From NCBI GenBank assembly GCA_026874595.1, contig CM049320.1, positions 9,799,464 through 9,863,463 on the forward strand: a DNA stretch of 64,000 nt. The letters run 5' to 3'. A program made the position numbers and the translations under genes. Shown here piece by piece: positions 12,076 to 26,000 of this stretch. The stretch comes from Sipunculus nudus. Taxonomy: Eukaryota; Annelida; Sipuncula; Golfingiida; Sipunculidae. Positions within the stretch are counted from its first letter, which is position 1. The number at the start of each line of letters is the position of its first letter. The notes beneath the pieces are model-generated. The model saw nothing but the letters and a program-made list of their open reading frames with translations. It made no database searches and was not told where the DNA came from.

Positions 12076-14242
12076 TACTTTGTTGTCGAATACAAATATC
12101 CTGGTGGAGAGTGAACCTAACATTTTGTGCTTTGGACCGACGTCATATTCACTGGGCTTACCCAGTCAAGCCTAATCATGACCGCGCCCTAAGTGTACCT
12201 GTCTATCCTGATGTCATGCATGGGTAGGATTTCTTCATTATCCGGGCCTGTGCAAATCAAGCTAGGTAGTCAATCTAGTGCCTACAGGGGGCATGTTGAG
12301 CCAGTCTCTCGTGCTGTCGGGTCACGTGGTTATATGCATTTGTTCGTCTGTCTGTATCGTGTACGGAGCAATATGACTGGCCCCTCAGAGAAGCCGTTAA
12401 ATCTGCATTGTTCATTTTTAATAATAGTATAATAAAACATGGTATGAAAAGTGTCTGAATGTCCCATTTCCCCTTAATCTTACCCACGCTCTTACGATAT
12501 CCAAAAAAAAATAGGACTGTGACATAAACCCAGTGCAGAATTAACCAGTTAGCAGAAGCAGTATATATGGTACGCGCCCCGTGTTCACAGGGGCCCGCAT
12601 TTTTCGCCCGAAAAGATAAGAATTTTGGACATGAGTTTTAACAATCAAATATATTTATAACTGTGATCTTAATTATGACGACTTCATTGAGACGGCGTCG
12701 GTGAAATTTTGCATCATAATATTACAGAATATCCTACTAAACTATCATCTGGGTGTCCCATGAAAATTCGAGGGTCTTTACCTTGTTTAAAAATGCCAGT
12801 ATGTAACAACCACAAGGCCATGTTTATACCATAGACCCCTAGCAAACTTCCAAGGGCGAATTCGGTTAAGAAAACCGGACCCGGACATATGAGTGAAAGC
12901 GGCCCAAATGTAATGCAATCGGCCCAGCGGCATCAAGATTTATAGTTCATACCATCGGCCTACAGGTGTCAAGATATTGTTTTTTGCCATCGGCCCCACG
13001 AAAAACTTGCCGGTGTAACAGTGGGCCGGTCCGCCCCTTGAAAATTCCCAGCCACCAAAAGACGACTGTCGTTTGGGTATTGGTAAAATTCTTTGAAGAA
13101 ATATTCTTCTAAAAAGTATAGAGTTCACTTGTCACTCTTGATAACCATGCACAGTGGAAAAACCTTAAGGGGTTAAATTTCACATTAATAAAAGAAAACT
13201 GGGCATGAACTTCAGCTTGCAATTTTCGGATTCAGGATTCACAACAAACCTGCTCATGCTATATCTAGAATAGTTATCTTTTAAATTGCAGTTTTTTTTA
13301 TGTGGACTTAAATAGATTCCTGGATGTGAGTAAATCTGTGTCTGAAGTGTCTAAAACTGTTTTTTTTTTATATTATCTGAATATGGAATAGGTATTAATG
13401 TATGTTTATATGTATTTCTTTCATTAGGGGCCTCACAATTACATATCTACAGTCATTTAACCTTGTGAGCTCCTCCGTCAATCTCGTACACCTGTTCGGC
13501 CTAATAAATGTATTAGCACGCGAAGCCTGGTGGCGCACAGCTAAGGATCGGCAGGTTCGGATTCAACAACAGATCGTTCAGGCTTATTGGAAACAGCTCG
13601 AACTTCACAGAACGTCGTAAACCTAGATCAACCTTATACCGACCCCCACAGAAGATAACAATAAGAATAAGTGCAGGGAGAGTAGATCTCAGTCTTGAAA
13701 GGTCGGAAAAATAGGTGGCTCAAATACAAAAAAAAAATATAAAGACATTTTAAATGAGAGCTGGTTTCGTCTCATAGAAAGATTTAACCACTTCGATGAG
13801 ACCAGGGACCAAGGCATTTCCTGAAGAAATCTGCATCAAACATAGAGGAGTATAAGCAGAGGTATACTGATGTACGATCGGTGCAGATATAGATCAATTA
13901 ATTGATACCTTATTATGAATCTGTTAAAGTTGACTAGCATTCACAAATAAGCTCTTTAAAAGTAATTTCCTTTTCGTATAATATACCGTGATGTTATCGG
14001 TTATGGTTTTATCATATCATTAAACATTTTTTTTGTAATTATATAACATTACATTATATTATGTTACATCATGTTATATTACATGAAATTATATTCCTGT
14101 GTTATTATCCGGCTTGGTCTGGCCTCAGGCCAATATGCTTACCTTACGAAGGCAATAGTCAACAAGGTTCATAATATTTTTATACGGCCATGCACGTTAT
14201 TAACACAACCAACTGTGTACAGTCACTATATCCACAAAGTAC
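12076..14242. other. Intergenic, no gene seen; short 36-bp tandem repeat
   Basis: No credible gene. At 12916-13020 a degenerate unit beginning ATCGGCC recurs at 12918, 12954 and 12989 (36- and 35-base period), including CATCAAGAT/TGTCAAGAT blocks. A short open stretch at 13430-13620 shows no recognisable family. Confidence 0.45.
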
Positions 14243-14245
14243 TAA

Positions 14246-14826
14246 AGCCCCTTTCACACATTCACGGATAGCAATAGGGATCACCCCGGACCTTAATCGG
14301 TGGTGTTCCGGGGACAGCAGCACGATTTCGTAAATGGGGCTTTCACATATTCACGGATAGCAACACGGATAATCCCGGAGCATCGTTCCGGAATCATCCA
14401 TGTTATCTACGGAATCGCCGTTTAAACACCGGGTATCACCGTGTTAACACCGTGTTGCATCCGTAGTGATCCTTGGTGCACCAGCATGATCGGAGAAAAA
14501 ACTTAAACCTGCACCCGGAAAGTGCCGGTCTCAATACGGAACTCCCGGTGGCTACACGGTGACTCCCGGATGTATACGGTGGCTACACGGAGGTTCACGG
14601 TGCCAACAAGGAGTGATACGGATCCGTGTACTCCGGGACTAAAAATTATGCAGGTTTAATTTTTTCACCGAACATGCCGATGCGCCAAGGATCACTATGG
14701 GTGCAACACGGTGTTAACACGGTAATGCCCGGAGTTTACACGGTGATGACGGAGTTTACACGGATTATCCCGAAACGATGATCCGGGATGATCCGTGATG
14801 CTATCCGTGAATGTGTGAAAAGGGCT
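14246..14826. mobile_element. Fold-back MITE with TAA target duplication
   Basis: The ends are inverted copies: AGCCCCTTTCACACATTCAC at the left, and at the right ...GTGAATGTGTGAAAAGGGCT. They are flanked by TAA (14243-14245 and 14827-14829). Inverted homology continues inward: the 14440-14512 block around ACCGTGTTAACACCGTGTTG and TTAAACCTGCA has its complement at ~14650-14740. The whole 581-bp element can therefore fold on itself. A second copy of the terminal sequence (CACATATTCACGGATAGCA) occurs inside at ~14343. A 3-bp TWA duplication fits the PIF/Harbinger type, which is inference. Confidence 0.75.
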
Positions 14827-14829
14827 TAA

Positions 14830-15350
14830 AGTAAACACTTGCAAACAAAGCAAACATGCGCCAGCACCTGTACACAGTGAGGGTCCTATTTTGTTGTCAG
14901 TTTCATACCCGGGTGTTGCAGCAAGGAGCATAATGACGTCACATTACCAGTGGTGCTTGTTTGTTTCAGGGGCGATGAATCACTGTGCACAGTGACCACA
15001 AATCGAATCGTAATGCTTGTCGATTTCATTCTGGGACGTTCCATCACTGAGTACACAGAGCGCCTGGCTGATATGAGACCCCTGTATTAAATCAATAATA
15101 TAAGCTCCCGGGCACGTATGCCTGGGGCTCCGTATCCGGGTAACAACATGCCTTGTCGGGCAATGATATATGTTGAATATTATATCTTTGGGTTTTCATT
15201 TTACATCAAATTTCATTATATTGTATATTAAATTATATCGTTTGATAATATATTTTTCAATTTGTTTATTTTATTCTCTATACTTCGATATTACATTTCA
15301 TTCATCTTTTCCTCTCACCAATGCTAGGTGTTGTTTGTCCTTTAGTAATC

Positions 15351-15417
<67 letters not shown>

Positions 15418-16455
15418 GTATATCAACTGAGCTGCAGTTTAAATATCTCGGGGACAATATATGTATTGCCACAACCACACTTCACTTACAAGTTATCTCT
15501 TTAATAAACCCTACACCGGGCACCAACATTAAAGAAACCCACGGAAAAAAAAACATAATTTCATTATTTTTAACAAATTCCAGAAAAGTGTAAATACAGC
15601 CGCTAAAAAACTCACAAAACACAGATATTTCCCCCCAGCAGACCGATCACCGTCTGTACAGTCAGTGACAATGTGTGGAGGCTGCCAGCGTCGACAGCGA
15701 GCGATCTGTCACCGTCTGGTATCCCCTTGTATTAACGGCTCCGCCCGCTGTCGGCAGGTGCCATCCCGCAGCTCGACGATCCATCACTCTGTCACTGGTA
15801 ACTCTCTCAGTAAAAATTACCCCAGATTTGTGAAAAGGGTGTCCTGGTGCATTACTGTCTATGCTATCAGGACAACGTCCATTATGTTCATTATTTGGGA
15901 GATTTTTCTCACATATTTGTTTTTATTTAAACATTTAGTTATAAATTTGTATGCCCACAAAATATTTGTGGATATTATCATTGTTTTTGGCAAATTAAAT
16001 TGTTTACTATTCCGTATATTTCAATCAATTATAAAACAGTTTAATTTAAATTATTTAATATATTATTTATCATATATTAGTTGATTCCGTTTTTAATTTT
16101 TGGGTGTGGAGAGTTTTGGAGGTAACAAACTCGACTCTCCAAACTGGCGACAAGGGAGTAGAGAGATAGCAGGTTATTGTGGAACATCCAAGGTCGTTGG
16201 GTTTCTCCAGGTTCTCCGGTTTCCTCCGCAACAATGGCCTTACGAACGGCAGTATCTGAGTCATGGAAATAGTCTTCTATATATTAAAACTAGTTGTGCG
16301 ATCCATCTAAAATAATGAAAACAAAGTTGAAAGATTTTTATTTATATTTCAGATTTTTGTATAAAGTTATTTTAGTTTGATGGATATTTTGGTATACTAA
16401 GTAAATACATTAAAGAAAAAAATATTTAGCCGATAAAAAAATCAAGCCGACATAG
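14830..16455. other. Intergenic, no gene seen; (CT)n array
   Basis: A (CT)n microsatellite of about 58 bases lies at 15360-15418. A GC-richer patch at 15640-15800 (CACCGTCTG and GTCACTG words repeated) has no recognisable gene. The remainder is AT-rich. Confidence 0.5.
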
Positions 16456-16800
16456 TTTGAAAGGGGCCGATTCCGATATCTGACGTCTGTTCACTAAAAA
16501 TGACCCCTTGGACCTTACATTAGAATCAGTAGCCCAGATGAAGCCGGTCAAGTGGTGCACATCCATATGTATATAACATGTTGGGGCCGCCAAATGAATG
16601 CAATTACATTCAGAAATGATATCATACGAAACAGAGTTGTACAAATGGTGTTCTGCAACCTTTCACCTTCCGTTCATATGCAACCAGACAACTTTGGTTG
16701 CAATTTTTTTTTCTGTTTGTCAAATTGTCAAAAACAAGGTCATACGTCCATCACAGAGGCATCATAAGAACTTTTCTCAGCAGAAATTACCTAAAGTTCA
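16456..16800 (+). repeat. Dispersed repeat family R2, copy 1
   Basis: It begins AGGGGCCGATTCCGATATCT and runs through ATATGCAACCAGACAACTT to CACAGAGGCATCATAAGAAC. It matches 51206-51690 in the same order. An inverted copy of the first ~27 bases lies at 20014-20041. Confidence 0.65.
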
Positions 16801-17329
16801 TTAATATGTGAAAAATTGTAAGTAAGAAATCATACAAAGTATATACATATGAGGTGGGAGAATTACTGGCTTTAAGGAAGAGACTTGTATACCAAGGCCT
16901 GTGTGAAACCTGGCATGAGAAAGGCGTTTACGCGACCAAAAAATGATCGTACGTTGACACACAGACCCAACCGTAAAAGTCGTTCTCAGGTCAATTTCAG
17001 GTGTTGGAATTATAGTGCTATTAAGAAGGACCTAGTTGCACGGCTTAATTGAAGCATCACGATAAATTTTTGACGATAAATTCCATCTCATTTTATCCAA
17101 AGCCAGGATGACTGATTAGATTTTATTGATTGGTCAATGGTAGAATCTTTGAAGCCCTGATGAGACCCTTCTTTCTTAATTATGAACCCTTTTATGTTTT
17201 TATGATTTCGACGAGCGTGCATGCGCAGTGGGGCTGTGCTCGAGTGATCGTCTGCTGCATTCAGGTCAGCTGAAAAAAAAGCACCGCGCGCGCTTTTAAT
17301 GGTTAACACGAACCATGCAAACGAGGATA

Positions 17330-17810
17330 CTATTCAGGTTAGGGTACTTCAGAAAGTTTCAGGTATACAAGTACAGATACAAGTATATAGGCCTAAAACG
17401 TTAATACAAGTACATCAATACAAGTATAGTCGGTCTGTTATTAAGTACAGGCACTTGTTTAAAAATGTTTAAATAAATTAGATTTCATTCGATATATTTA
17501 TTTACACAGGAAAGATTGATACTATTCAACAATTTAAATGTATATCTATAGATCTCTCAGTATATCGAAGAGCTGAGATAGGCTCATTCCAAATTACTGC
17601 ATGGGATTTCCGTATAGTAAAGTTATAGTTAGAGGTTACGTGGCTGATTTATTTGGAAAAAAAAACTAATCATCAAATGCCTGTACTTGAGCAGTACTTG
17701 AAATATACTTGATTTGTTTTGTTCAAATATACTGATGGCAAATACTGTATGCACTTAGTGAATAGTGCCAAGTACACGTACAAGACTTAAATGTTTGTAC
17801 AAAATAAAAA
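17330..17810. repeat. Fold-back segment with CAAGTA/TACTTG clusters
   Basis: The left flank (17360-17455) has at least five CAAGTA/CAAGTAC words in plus orientation. The right flank (17680-17720) has GTACTTG words in the opposite orientation, followed at 17770-17790 by further CAAGTACACGTACAAG. This looks like a decayed inverted-repeat element. Exact ends and a target duplication were not found. Confidence 0.35.
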
Positions 17811-19390
17811 CTGGGCTGTGACAAGTCATCGAATACTCGATGCATTCAATCAAAAGCGGTCACTGATCGATAGTCTGACTGGACATGAAACAGTCAGACC
17901 TATCTCATATCCTCTTGATCTCTTGTTCATACATAAGGACAGGTAAGCAAGATGCATGATGTAGGAATATTTTTTGGTTTACAAGCAAAGTTAAGATATA
18001 TACTAGTATCCTTTATATGATTTATATATATATATCCTTATATCAGATTTTAACAGATTTAAAGGTAAAAAAAAAAATAATTATTATTTTGTCTATAGAA
18101 ATGCTTAGGCAAACAATGTTATCTGGGAAGAAAATATATGGGAGATTCACCTGTCCGAAAGATTATTATGATTGTTTGTTATAATCATAAAGATAATCGA
18201 AACAGACTAGAGTCGAGATACAATAATCGATAACCCATTTGAGTCGGAGACCCTGAGTTGATCATCTGAATCTTGTCGTTAAACATTTATCCTCGATATC
18301 ATGAGTTGCCTTTATTACTGAAACAATCAAATACAATGTAAATACAATAATATGATTGACATACACGTTGTCAAACAAACGACAGATAAAACCATAGACA
18401 ATTAATATAAATACAAACACACATATATATATAATATATATATATTGTGCAAATAAATAATGGAGTAATATGAAATTAATATTTAGATTTTTTGGTATGG
18501 TGATATTCTAGTAAGATGTATTCTAGTTGCTATTGTTTATTTTTTTCTTAAGTTGATTCTCAAAGTAAACTCAAAATTTCTGTGTTATTCTAAGAACATT
18601 CTACCCTTTTCCCAAACGTCATGCAACATTTAAATTTTCCTATTTACATCAAGCATATACCTCCCTTTGTCTTATAAATGATTTTTTTAAATATAGGAAC
18701 ATTTTATTATCTCTCTGATAATGTCTTTCTCGTACACCAAAGATAATAAATTTCTCAAATATTTGTACTTGTGCATTATTAACCTGATGATATCATGCCA
18801 AACTTCCTGAATTTTTATTACACCTAATAAACAGATGTGTATAATCTTCAACATGTAAATATAAGTATCTGCAGTAAAGGGTTTTTTGAGAGTAAATGCA
18901 AGTAATATTCAATTAAAAAATAAATAATAATGCAATATTTTATACAGAAATTCCCACAACAGTTTTGCTTTTCATTAAGCAGCATTTATAAATATATCTC
19001 ACAATTTTCTCCTTTTATATCTAACACTCAAATTCTCTTTTGTTCAATGTAGTCTACTATTAATCTGATCAATAAAAAATCCGTAAGCTTGATTTGTTTT
19101 AATTTTCCAGATAATCATATCTTGTATAACATAAATTCAACGTTTCCTCGCGTTCACTATATTTCCCACCTTAGTCTTGCAATCACAACATTTGGTCCCT
19201 TGTTGACACAGTATTGGAAATATCATGTCCTTTTATTTATGTGTTAAATATCAGTGCATTTTACGTATCAATAAACCCCTCAGGGGCAGAATGACACTTT
19301 TTTCATGAGGGAATTCTAGGAATACAAAGGGGAATGATTTTGCTGCTTGATGGATAATAGTCCGCAGAAAAGCAGAATTCGCCAGGAGGG
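17811..19390. other. Intergenic, no gene seen
   Basis: Very AT-rich non-coding sequence with only short AT runs. No frame above background and no element termini recognised. Confidence 0.5.
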
Positions 19391-19650
19391 TATGCGTTCA
19401 TCCACGTGCGTGTGATTGTGAGTAAGAGTTTGTGTATGTGTGTGTATATGTGCGTGTGTTTTACAACAAAACTGACGCAGTCCTGAACGGAATCTCATCT
19501 AGCTTTCAGGGCATAACGGGAATGTGTCAAAGGAGAATCGATGAGTTTGTTGTAGATTCGGCCCATGCTCCGGATCCAGGATCATCATCAAGGAGTGATG
19601 AAGAATCCACAATCACTGATGCCCGAATGAACCTGAAATTTGGGCCGTAT
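19390..19650 (-). repeat. Dispersed repeat family R3, copy 1
   Basis: Read on the minus strand it has CGGCCCAAATTTCAGGTTCA, TGATTGTGGATTCTTC, GGATCCGGAGCATG, a CA-rich tract, then GATGAACGCATACCCTCCTG. The same order is found at 21630-21880 and 32065-32340 on the plus strand. Confidence 0.6.
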
Positions 19651-20837
19651 AAATGAATGACCGAAGCTTTCATTCATTAGAATGTAGATTTCTAGCTTAA
19701 ACATGGTGTCAGTATTATCCACGACGGACCGGCCACTGATATATTTAAAAAAAATGTGCTACAACTATATTGGCAACAGACATTTCCCATCATGTCAGCA
19801 TCAAGTGACACTGGCTGTTTGGGTCTTGTATTTTATCTACGATACATAATATCAGTTATAAATGTGTAAAACCATCTTTCTGGTATTTTTAACGAAGAGC
19901 TTCCTGTATGAATTCTTGACTGTATTTGACTTCACCTAGCTGACAATCTTTGCATTACTGGATTTCTGGATATTATTTTATTGAAGGTTCAAGGAGTTTT
20001 CTACATTTAATAGGCGTCAGATATCGGAATAGGCCCCGTTAAAACCAATGTATAGGAAAAGAAAACAATGTCACGCACATGCCGCTTTCACAGGTACAAG
20101 ACTTACAGCTACCCGAACCCAGGTAACCCGGCCGCCTCCAATCCCGGTAATATGGAAGTGATTTCATGCCTGGAGCTAGTGTCAAGTGCTTCTTTGCTCC
20201 ATTGCATACTTCACATAAATCATGATTTGTTTATTTATTTAAACAAGATAGATACAGGACTGAAAGCTAGTCTTAATATCTGAAAAAAAGTATGTCATTT
20301 TAATAACAGACGTTAATACCACTCGTGGTATTATACATAAAATAACATCGTATAATGAGGTTTAAACCGATTAGAAAGCTCCAGATATAAATATTATAAA
20401 TATATCTGCTTGGAGGAGGTACTCTGAAGGTGTAGGAGGTAGGCTGATACCGATTTCAAACTACCTCCTCGTAATCTGAAATTTCAGTTCCAAGGGATGG
20501 CATTTCTGGGATTGCTTTGATCTTTCTGAGGCCGATTTTGTCGGAAAGTGTTTCCTCTACAAGGGACAGCCGGATACCACTCACGGGAATATGTCTACAG
20601 GCTGACTTTTGTTTACCTGGATTCAACAATACCTCCACAGAGCATGGCCACACTGTCCCACAAATAGGTCGTTATCTTTAGCACTGGATTCTTTATTTTC
20701 TTCATTGTGACATGGTAGGAGCCAAAGCCACTAAAAAATGAAAATTATTGCTAAACGTGAGGAAAAAGGTAATAGTTTCGTATAGGTGTTCCTATGGTCG
20801 TTACAGTGATTATGACCAAGATATGTATTTTGGCTAG

Positions 20838-20869
<32 letters not shown>
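20838..20869. repeat. (AT)n microsatellite
   Basis: A pure AT array of about 32 bases, followed by a degenerate AT/AC region to ~20930. Confidence 0.9.
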
Positions 20870-20873
<4 letters not shown>

Positions 20874-21624
20874 CATATATACACATATTTATATATATAC
20901 AAATATAAACATATATGTATATATATTGCATTATACAATTAAAAAGGCTAACTCGCACCATTAAGTCTAAACCCATACCGGAAAGGGCAACTTTAAAATG
21001 CATTAATAGACACTACAATAAGTAATAAGGAGGTCAGTTTCACGGCGGCATCATTATATAGCATAACTATAGGAACTGTCGCTGATCTACGCAGAACAGC
21101 CGGGAGACGGGAAATCCGATATAATATACAGTGTTAGTTCCAGGACACTGCGCAAGGTGGCGGCGCATAAATTATCACTCTCTCTTGTAATAAAGATGAA
21201 AGTCCAGCCGGGAAGTCGCCGGCTTCCTTGACGAACTGCTGACTGGAATGCACCAGGAGCTGTCACCCTGGCCAGATAAATACTACCTGAGGCTTTTGTA
21301 GGTATAGATTGGGCTAATCGAAGGCCGGATAACGGTGTAATTTATCACTCTCTGGGTCGGGATATGCTTTCAGCCAAATTACTACTCTAGACATTATAAC
21401 GCCAGGCGCACGTTCACTGGACTGTTAGGTACAGGTGCTGATAGAGTCCGGATAATACCAGAAGTAAACTTTTGTGATATATAAGAGACGTTCCCTTTGC
21501 TTTTCTCATACATTTTTCTTCCACCTAATTCTTTTACGTGTGGTGAGGTCGATGGCCTGTTGGTGGTACTATATATTAAACAAGAGAACTGCAGTCTAAG
21601 GAATGCAAGCCTCTGCTCGGGTTT
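20870..21624. other. Intergenic, no gene seen
   Basis: The 21040-21400 part is GC-richer, with a recurring word ATTTATCACTCTCT (21170 and 21340 regions). No coding or RNA assignment was possible. Confidence 0.4.
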
Positions 21625-21880
21625 GCATTCAATTATTCGGCCCATATCCCCAGATACATTCGTGCATAAGTGACTGCATGTACATTTGGGAATATTCCTT
21701 GACGATGTTCCAGAATGAAGATCATGTGCCGGATCCACCTCAAAGGTTAATTGATTATTCATTTTCCCATTTCCGAATGCCCTGAGCATCTCCGTTCATG
21801 ATTGCATGAGTTACGTCGTATATAAACTCACAAACACACAAATGAACGGGATGAACGCATAACCTCCTGGAGGAGAAAAA
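21625..21880 (+). repeat. Dispersed repeat family R3, copy 2
   Basis: It contains TTCGGCCCATATCCCCAGAT, CATTCGTGCATAAGTGACTG, GTACATTTGGGAATATTCC, CATTTCCGAATGCCCTGAGC, TCATGATTGCATGAGTTACG, a CA-rich tract and GATGAACGCATAACCTCCTG. It is colinear with 32065-32340. Confidence 0.7.
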
Positions 21881-22904
21881 GAAGATGAAGGTAACCGTTC
21901 GAAAATGTGTGCGTGTCTTTATAAGTCTTCTGAATTCTAGATTATATATAAACGGGGCTGACATAATCCAAGAGTCTAAACATGTTGTTAGAAGATCGGA
22001 GGAAATCCCTGGGGTTCAAATGAGGATTCGCCATATTGACTGTAAGGGTTTTTGAACCTGAAATGTTTCGTTCTGTATTCTTTCTCCTTTACCAACAGAA
22101 TACGTCCTACCATTTTTTCCTTCCTGATTTTTCGTGGTTTCTATATTGCTTAACACTCCGCAGGTTTTTGGCGTAAAAGTGAGCTGTGTGAACCTGTGTG
22201 AATGAATGAATTAATGTGGGCAGGAAGTTTATCCTTGACATTCATATCGATAGACCGTCTGTGGGGAGAATGTGACACAAAGTTAACAAGGACATTTCCC
22301 GGCCGACAATCAGGGGGAAACAGTGCTTAATACAGATAACCAGAAATCCTTCAAAAAGGTTGCGGTGGCTGAAAAAGAGGGGGGGGGGGGGGTTCCGGAC
22401 ACCCTAGGCCGCTAAGGCCTATATGCAACTAATAAGGTATGCATATTTCCGTTTCTTTCTTTAGGAATAGCTCCCTTGCCTTAGAACATACATTAAATTC
22501 ATCCTTTACATCTTTCTTGCATCAATCAATCTATAATTTATAGGTTTAACATATAAAAACCAGTGTAACCAGTCAAAGATCTCCGAAAATCTTATCCTTC
22601 GCGTCCCAGTCTGGTTCGCAAATGTGAACACTGACCAGGTCATTAAGGTAAACATACAGATCTATGAATTTCTTGCCACGAGCAGAGCGCCACATAATAA
22701 ATGTAAAAATACTTTTTCATATCTTATTTAGACAGTATCCCAATGAAAATCTATATTTTCTTTAACTTTCAAATTAAAACAATGAGTCAACATTCTCCAT
22801 CTCCTTTAATACATCTCCACAACTCCGGTAAAAGCCCGGTATACCAGGTTTATCAGCTAGTGATTTATAAACATAATAGCCTAAGTACAGTCAGGAGGCA
22901 GTCT

Positions 22905-23085
22905 TGATAGTCGCGGTGATATGGTTATCGTGTGTGACTGCACCGGTACACTGGGATGTGTGGGCTCGAATCTGACAGCGGCAGGTTTTGGTCTGTGCTT
23001 AAAGTACTGTGGTTGTTCGCGAGTGTTTCAAATTCGCCATATTCGAAAATGGAAAAAATCGCGGAAATGAAACCTTCGTGAATAA
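22905..23085 (+). mobile_element. tRNA-derived SINE-like copy
   Basis: AGTCGCGGTGATATGGTTAT supplies an A-box-like element, and GGCTCGAATCTGACAGC about 45 bases later supplies a B-box (GCTCGAATC). It does not fold as an intact tRNA. Confidence 0.5.
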
Positions 23086-26000
23086 AACACCTATTATACC
23101 AGAGAACACTCATTTATAATATATATATAGCATTTATTTTCATTTTATTTATGTTATTTCTGCGACCACACCTGTAGGTTTAAAAGTCGATAGGCAAAAG
23201 ACCTATTTTATAAATAATGTTATATATTTTAAGTTACTTTTAAATCATAGATAGAAATTACAAATAATATAAGGTATTTCATATTATCTCAAGAATGTCT
23301 ACTCGTTGTCGTTGGTCCTCGTCAAATTGCCATGAATGAGCGCGCATTTATAAGCTAGCATACCCGATACGAAACCCATAGAATATTCTAGGTTAGATTA
23401 TTTTAGTTTGTGCTTTTGCTAGATGTTCACACGCCTGCCACTGCAACTGGGCGATAGTGCGGAATATGCTGGAGAGTATTCGACCTTGGGTATAAGATCA
23501 AGGTCAAAGTAAATATTAGATGCAAATCTGTCATCTATAACTAATATTGTGCCGAAAGATCAGCTTATTAAAGTAAGCCATTCTTTTAGATCTAGCGCAA
23601 ATAGCGGGAGAAGAAAGAAGCAAAATAGAAGAACAAAAGAAAATTGAAAACAGAAAAAAATATGTTCGATTGTAACTTCACTATAATAAAGGTATTCATG
23701 GTCTTGGATAAAACGCATCCAAGCACAGGAAAATAAATACGCCAACCCATAGGAAGCTCTATCAGACAAAGAACTATATATAAAGTGCAGGAACATTAAA
23801 TCAATTAAACAAGCTATGTCTTTTCTTTCCTTCTCAGGCAGATCTGACGTAAATGAGTATATTTACCAACACACCCACAGGGTTACTTTGATTTCCAAAA
23901 CAGGGCGAGGAGACGTCCAATTAATCTGTTGAACGGAAACCAGGTGAGTCCGTAAGGCCCAGATATAGGTAATTTTCTGTACAGAGCCTCTATGGCCTTT
24001 GATATTAAAAGGAAAACGGGAAATTGACTTTAAAAATACCTGCAGATCGATATTACGTACATCCTAGGAGGGTTGGCTACATGACAAAGATCGGTACACT
24101 ACATTGATGACATTATGTTCTCCGTGAGGCTTTTAATAATAACTCTCTCGGCCCGGCATTCACTTTATAAAATGTGTCTTCCGCACAGGATAGTTTAATA
24201 TTGTAGTCCATCTATAACGTTTACACTATAAAATGTGAATGTGTGACTGTATTTTCAGGTCATAAACCAAATTAAGTGAACGGGCTTTAAAAAAACTATT
24301 AAAATACTAAAATTATTATTATTTGTATTGTGAAACAGTTTTAATACAATACAGATAAATTAAGCCTCTGTGAAAGTGAATCTCACAACTTGTGGCACGT
24401 GATTGCGGATTTAAAATCTTGTCCTTTTTATGTGGAGTTAATGATAAGTTTCTGTAAGCACATATATTATAGTCACGTATGTATCGTTTATATATGTTTT
24501 ACAGACCAATATTAAATATACAAAAATACAGCTAATAATATTTTTGTGGTGTGGTGGAAACTGTCTCCATTATTTTAACTACGTACATTGTGTGATTGTT
24601 TAGTGAAAGTTTGACGCCACATTGTGTCTTCATAAATGGCTGTTAAAAATCAGGTAATGTATTGTTCACTCCTTCGAGGAAATATAGTTCTGCTGATTGC
24701 AGCTATATTCTAAGCTGAAATGAAACATCGTTTTCCTCTAGCTGACTTCACCGTAAAGTTGAAATTATACAAAGTAGTGATGAGAGGCCTATAACAAATC
24801 ATGCAACTTCCAGATTTTTTTTCTATTTCTGCGATCATATGCTCAGCATTTTTGCAATCTGTGCAATATACTACATTATAATATAATTGGAATGCAGTTG
24901 GAATTTGCCTGCTTAGCCAGATCCGTCGTAAATATATTCTCATCTAATTACAGGCCTGTAACGCCAACAAATCTTCTTCATTGTCGTTACAGCCCGTAAG
25001 GTGGATATAGTTTACCCTGTAAAGTTTAGTCAGATCTGACCAAAGTGGATCAGACCACGAAGTGTGAGGACTTGCAACATCCCCTATACATATATATTAC
25101 AGTTGTTTTGATTCAGTTTGGACATAAATTGTAATTCTGTGTTCAGTATGTTTATGAAATTATTGGCACTTACTCTCTTCAAATTCAGATAATTTGTTCC
25201 ATCGGCTCTTGTTTTACAGCCTGCATGACAAGGCATGCTAGGAAGGCTCTAAGGAGGGACTGTTCTTGGTTGACGTCATGGGGATCCAGGAGGGAACCAC
25301 AATCTATCGGGTGTTTTTAGTTAGTTTGCATATTTCCCCCTCCTAATTGGCATACGATTCCCGTTCGGGGGTTGCGTCGAAATAGAGGGGAAGCCCCCCA
25401 CAGTTATTCGTACTCCATTCCTGCATGGAAGCTGAATGTTTTGGCTTGTTCTATAATCAAAACATAACCACGGCGTGTGTCTGTATCTTGAACAATCAAA
25501 ACTCAGCACTTGACCTGAGTGAGACGTCCATTCAATCGACCAATTCGCCATAAAGATTTTGAGAAAAAAAGGATAATACCAAAGGGTCCCTTATTGACAG
25601 AACAAAAAAACAACCGGTGGCTAATAAGTGACATCAATAACTTTGATGTGGACTTCCAAGGCAGTCTCGCGACATCTCTGGGTTCAATCAGAGCGACTCA
25701 TCGACCAAAGGTTATGAGAAGGACTTATCTGTTATCCGGAGCACCTGTCTTTGAAGTCATTAAGAAAAGCTCTTCCGGTACGTGAATAGTATGCTTATCT
25801 GATAAGACGCCTCTGACGTTGGCATCCTCGCACTAAACCGGGAGTACGGACCATCTTTATGTGTTGATTGACAGTAAGGCACCAAAAATAAATAAATAAA
25901 CTGTTCTATGCATGAACATTATTATGGAGCAGGTGGCGATATTTTAAAAATATTTTCTTCCTGAAATTAACAGGCAAAATAGTAAAAATTTGCAAATTAA

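Noticed and set aside
25519-25785. 88-codon plus-strand open frame near a donor-like site
   Set aside because: No ATG at its start, no recognisable family and no clear acceptor. It is too weak to list as an exon.
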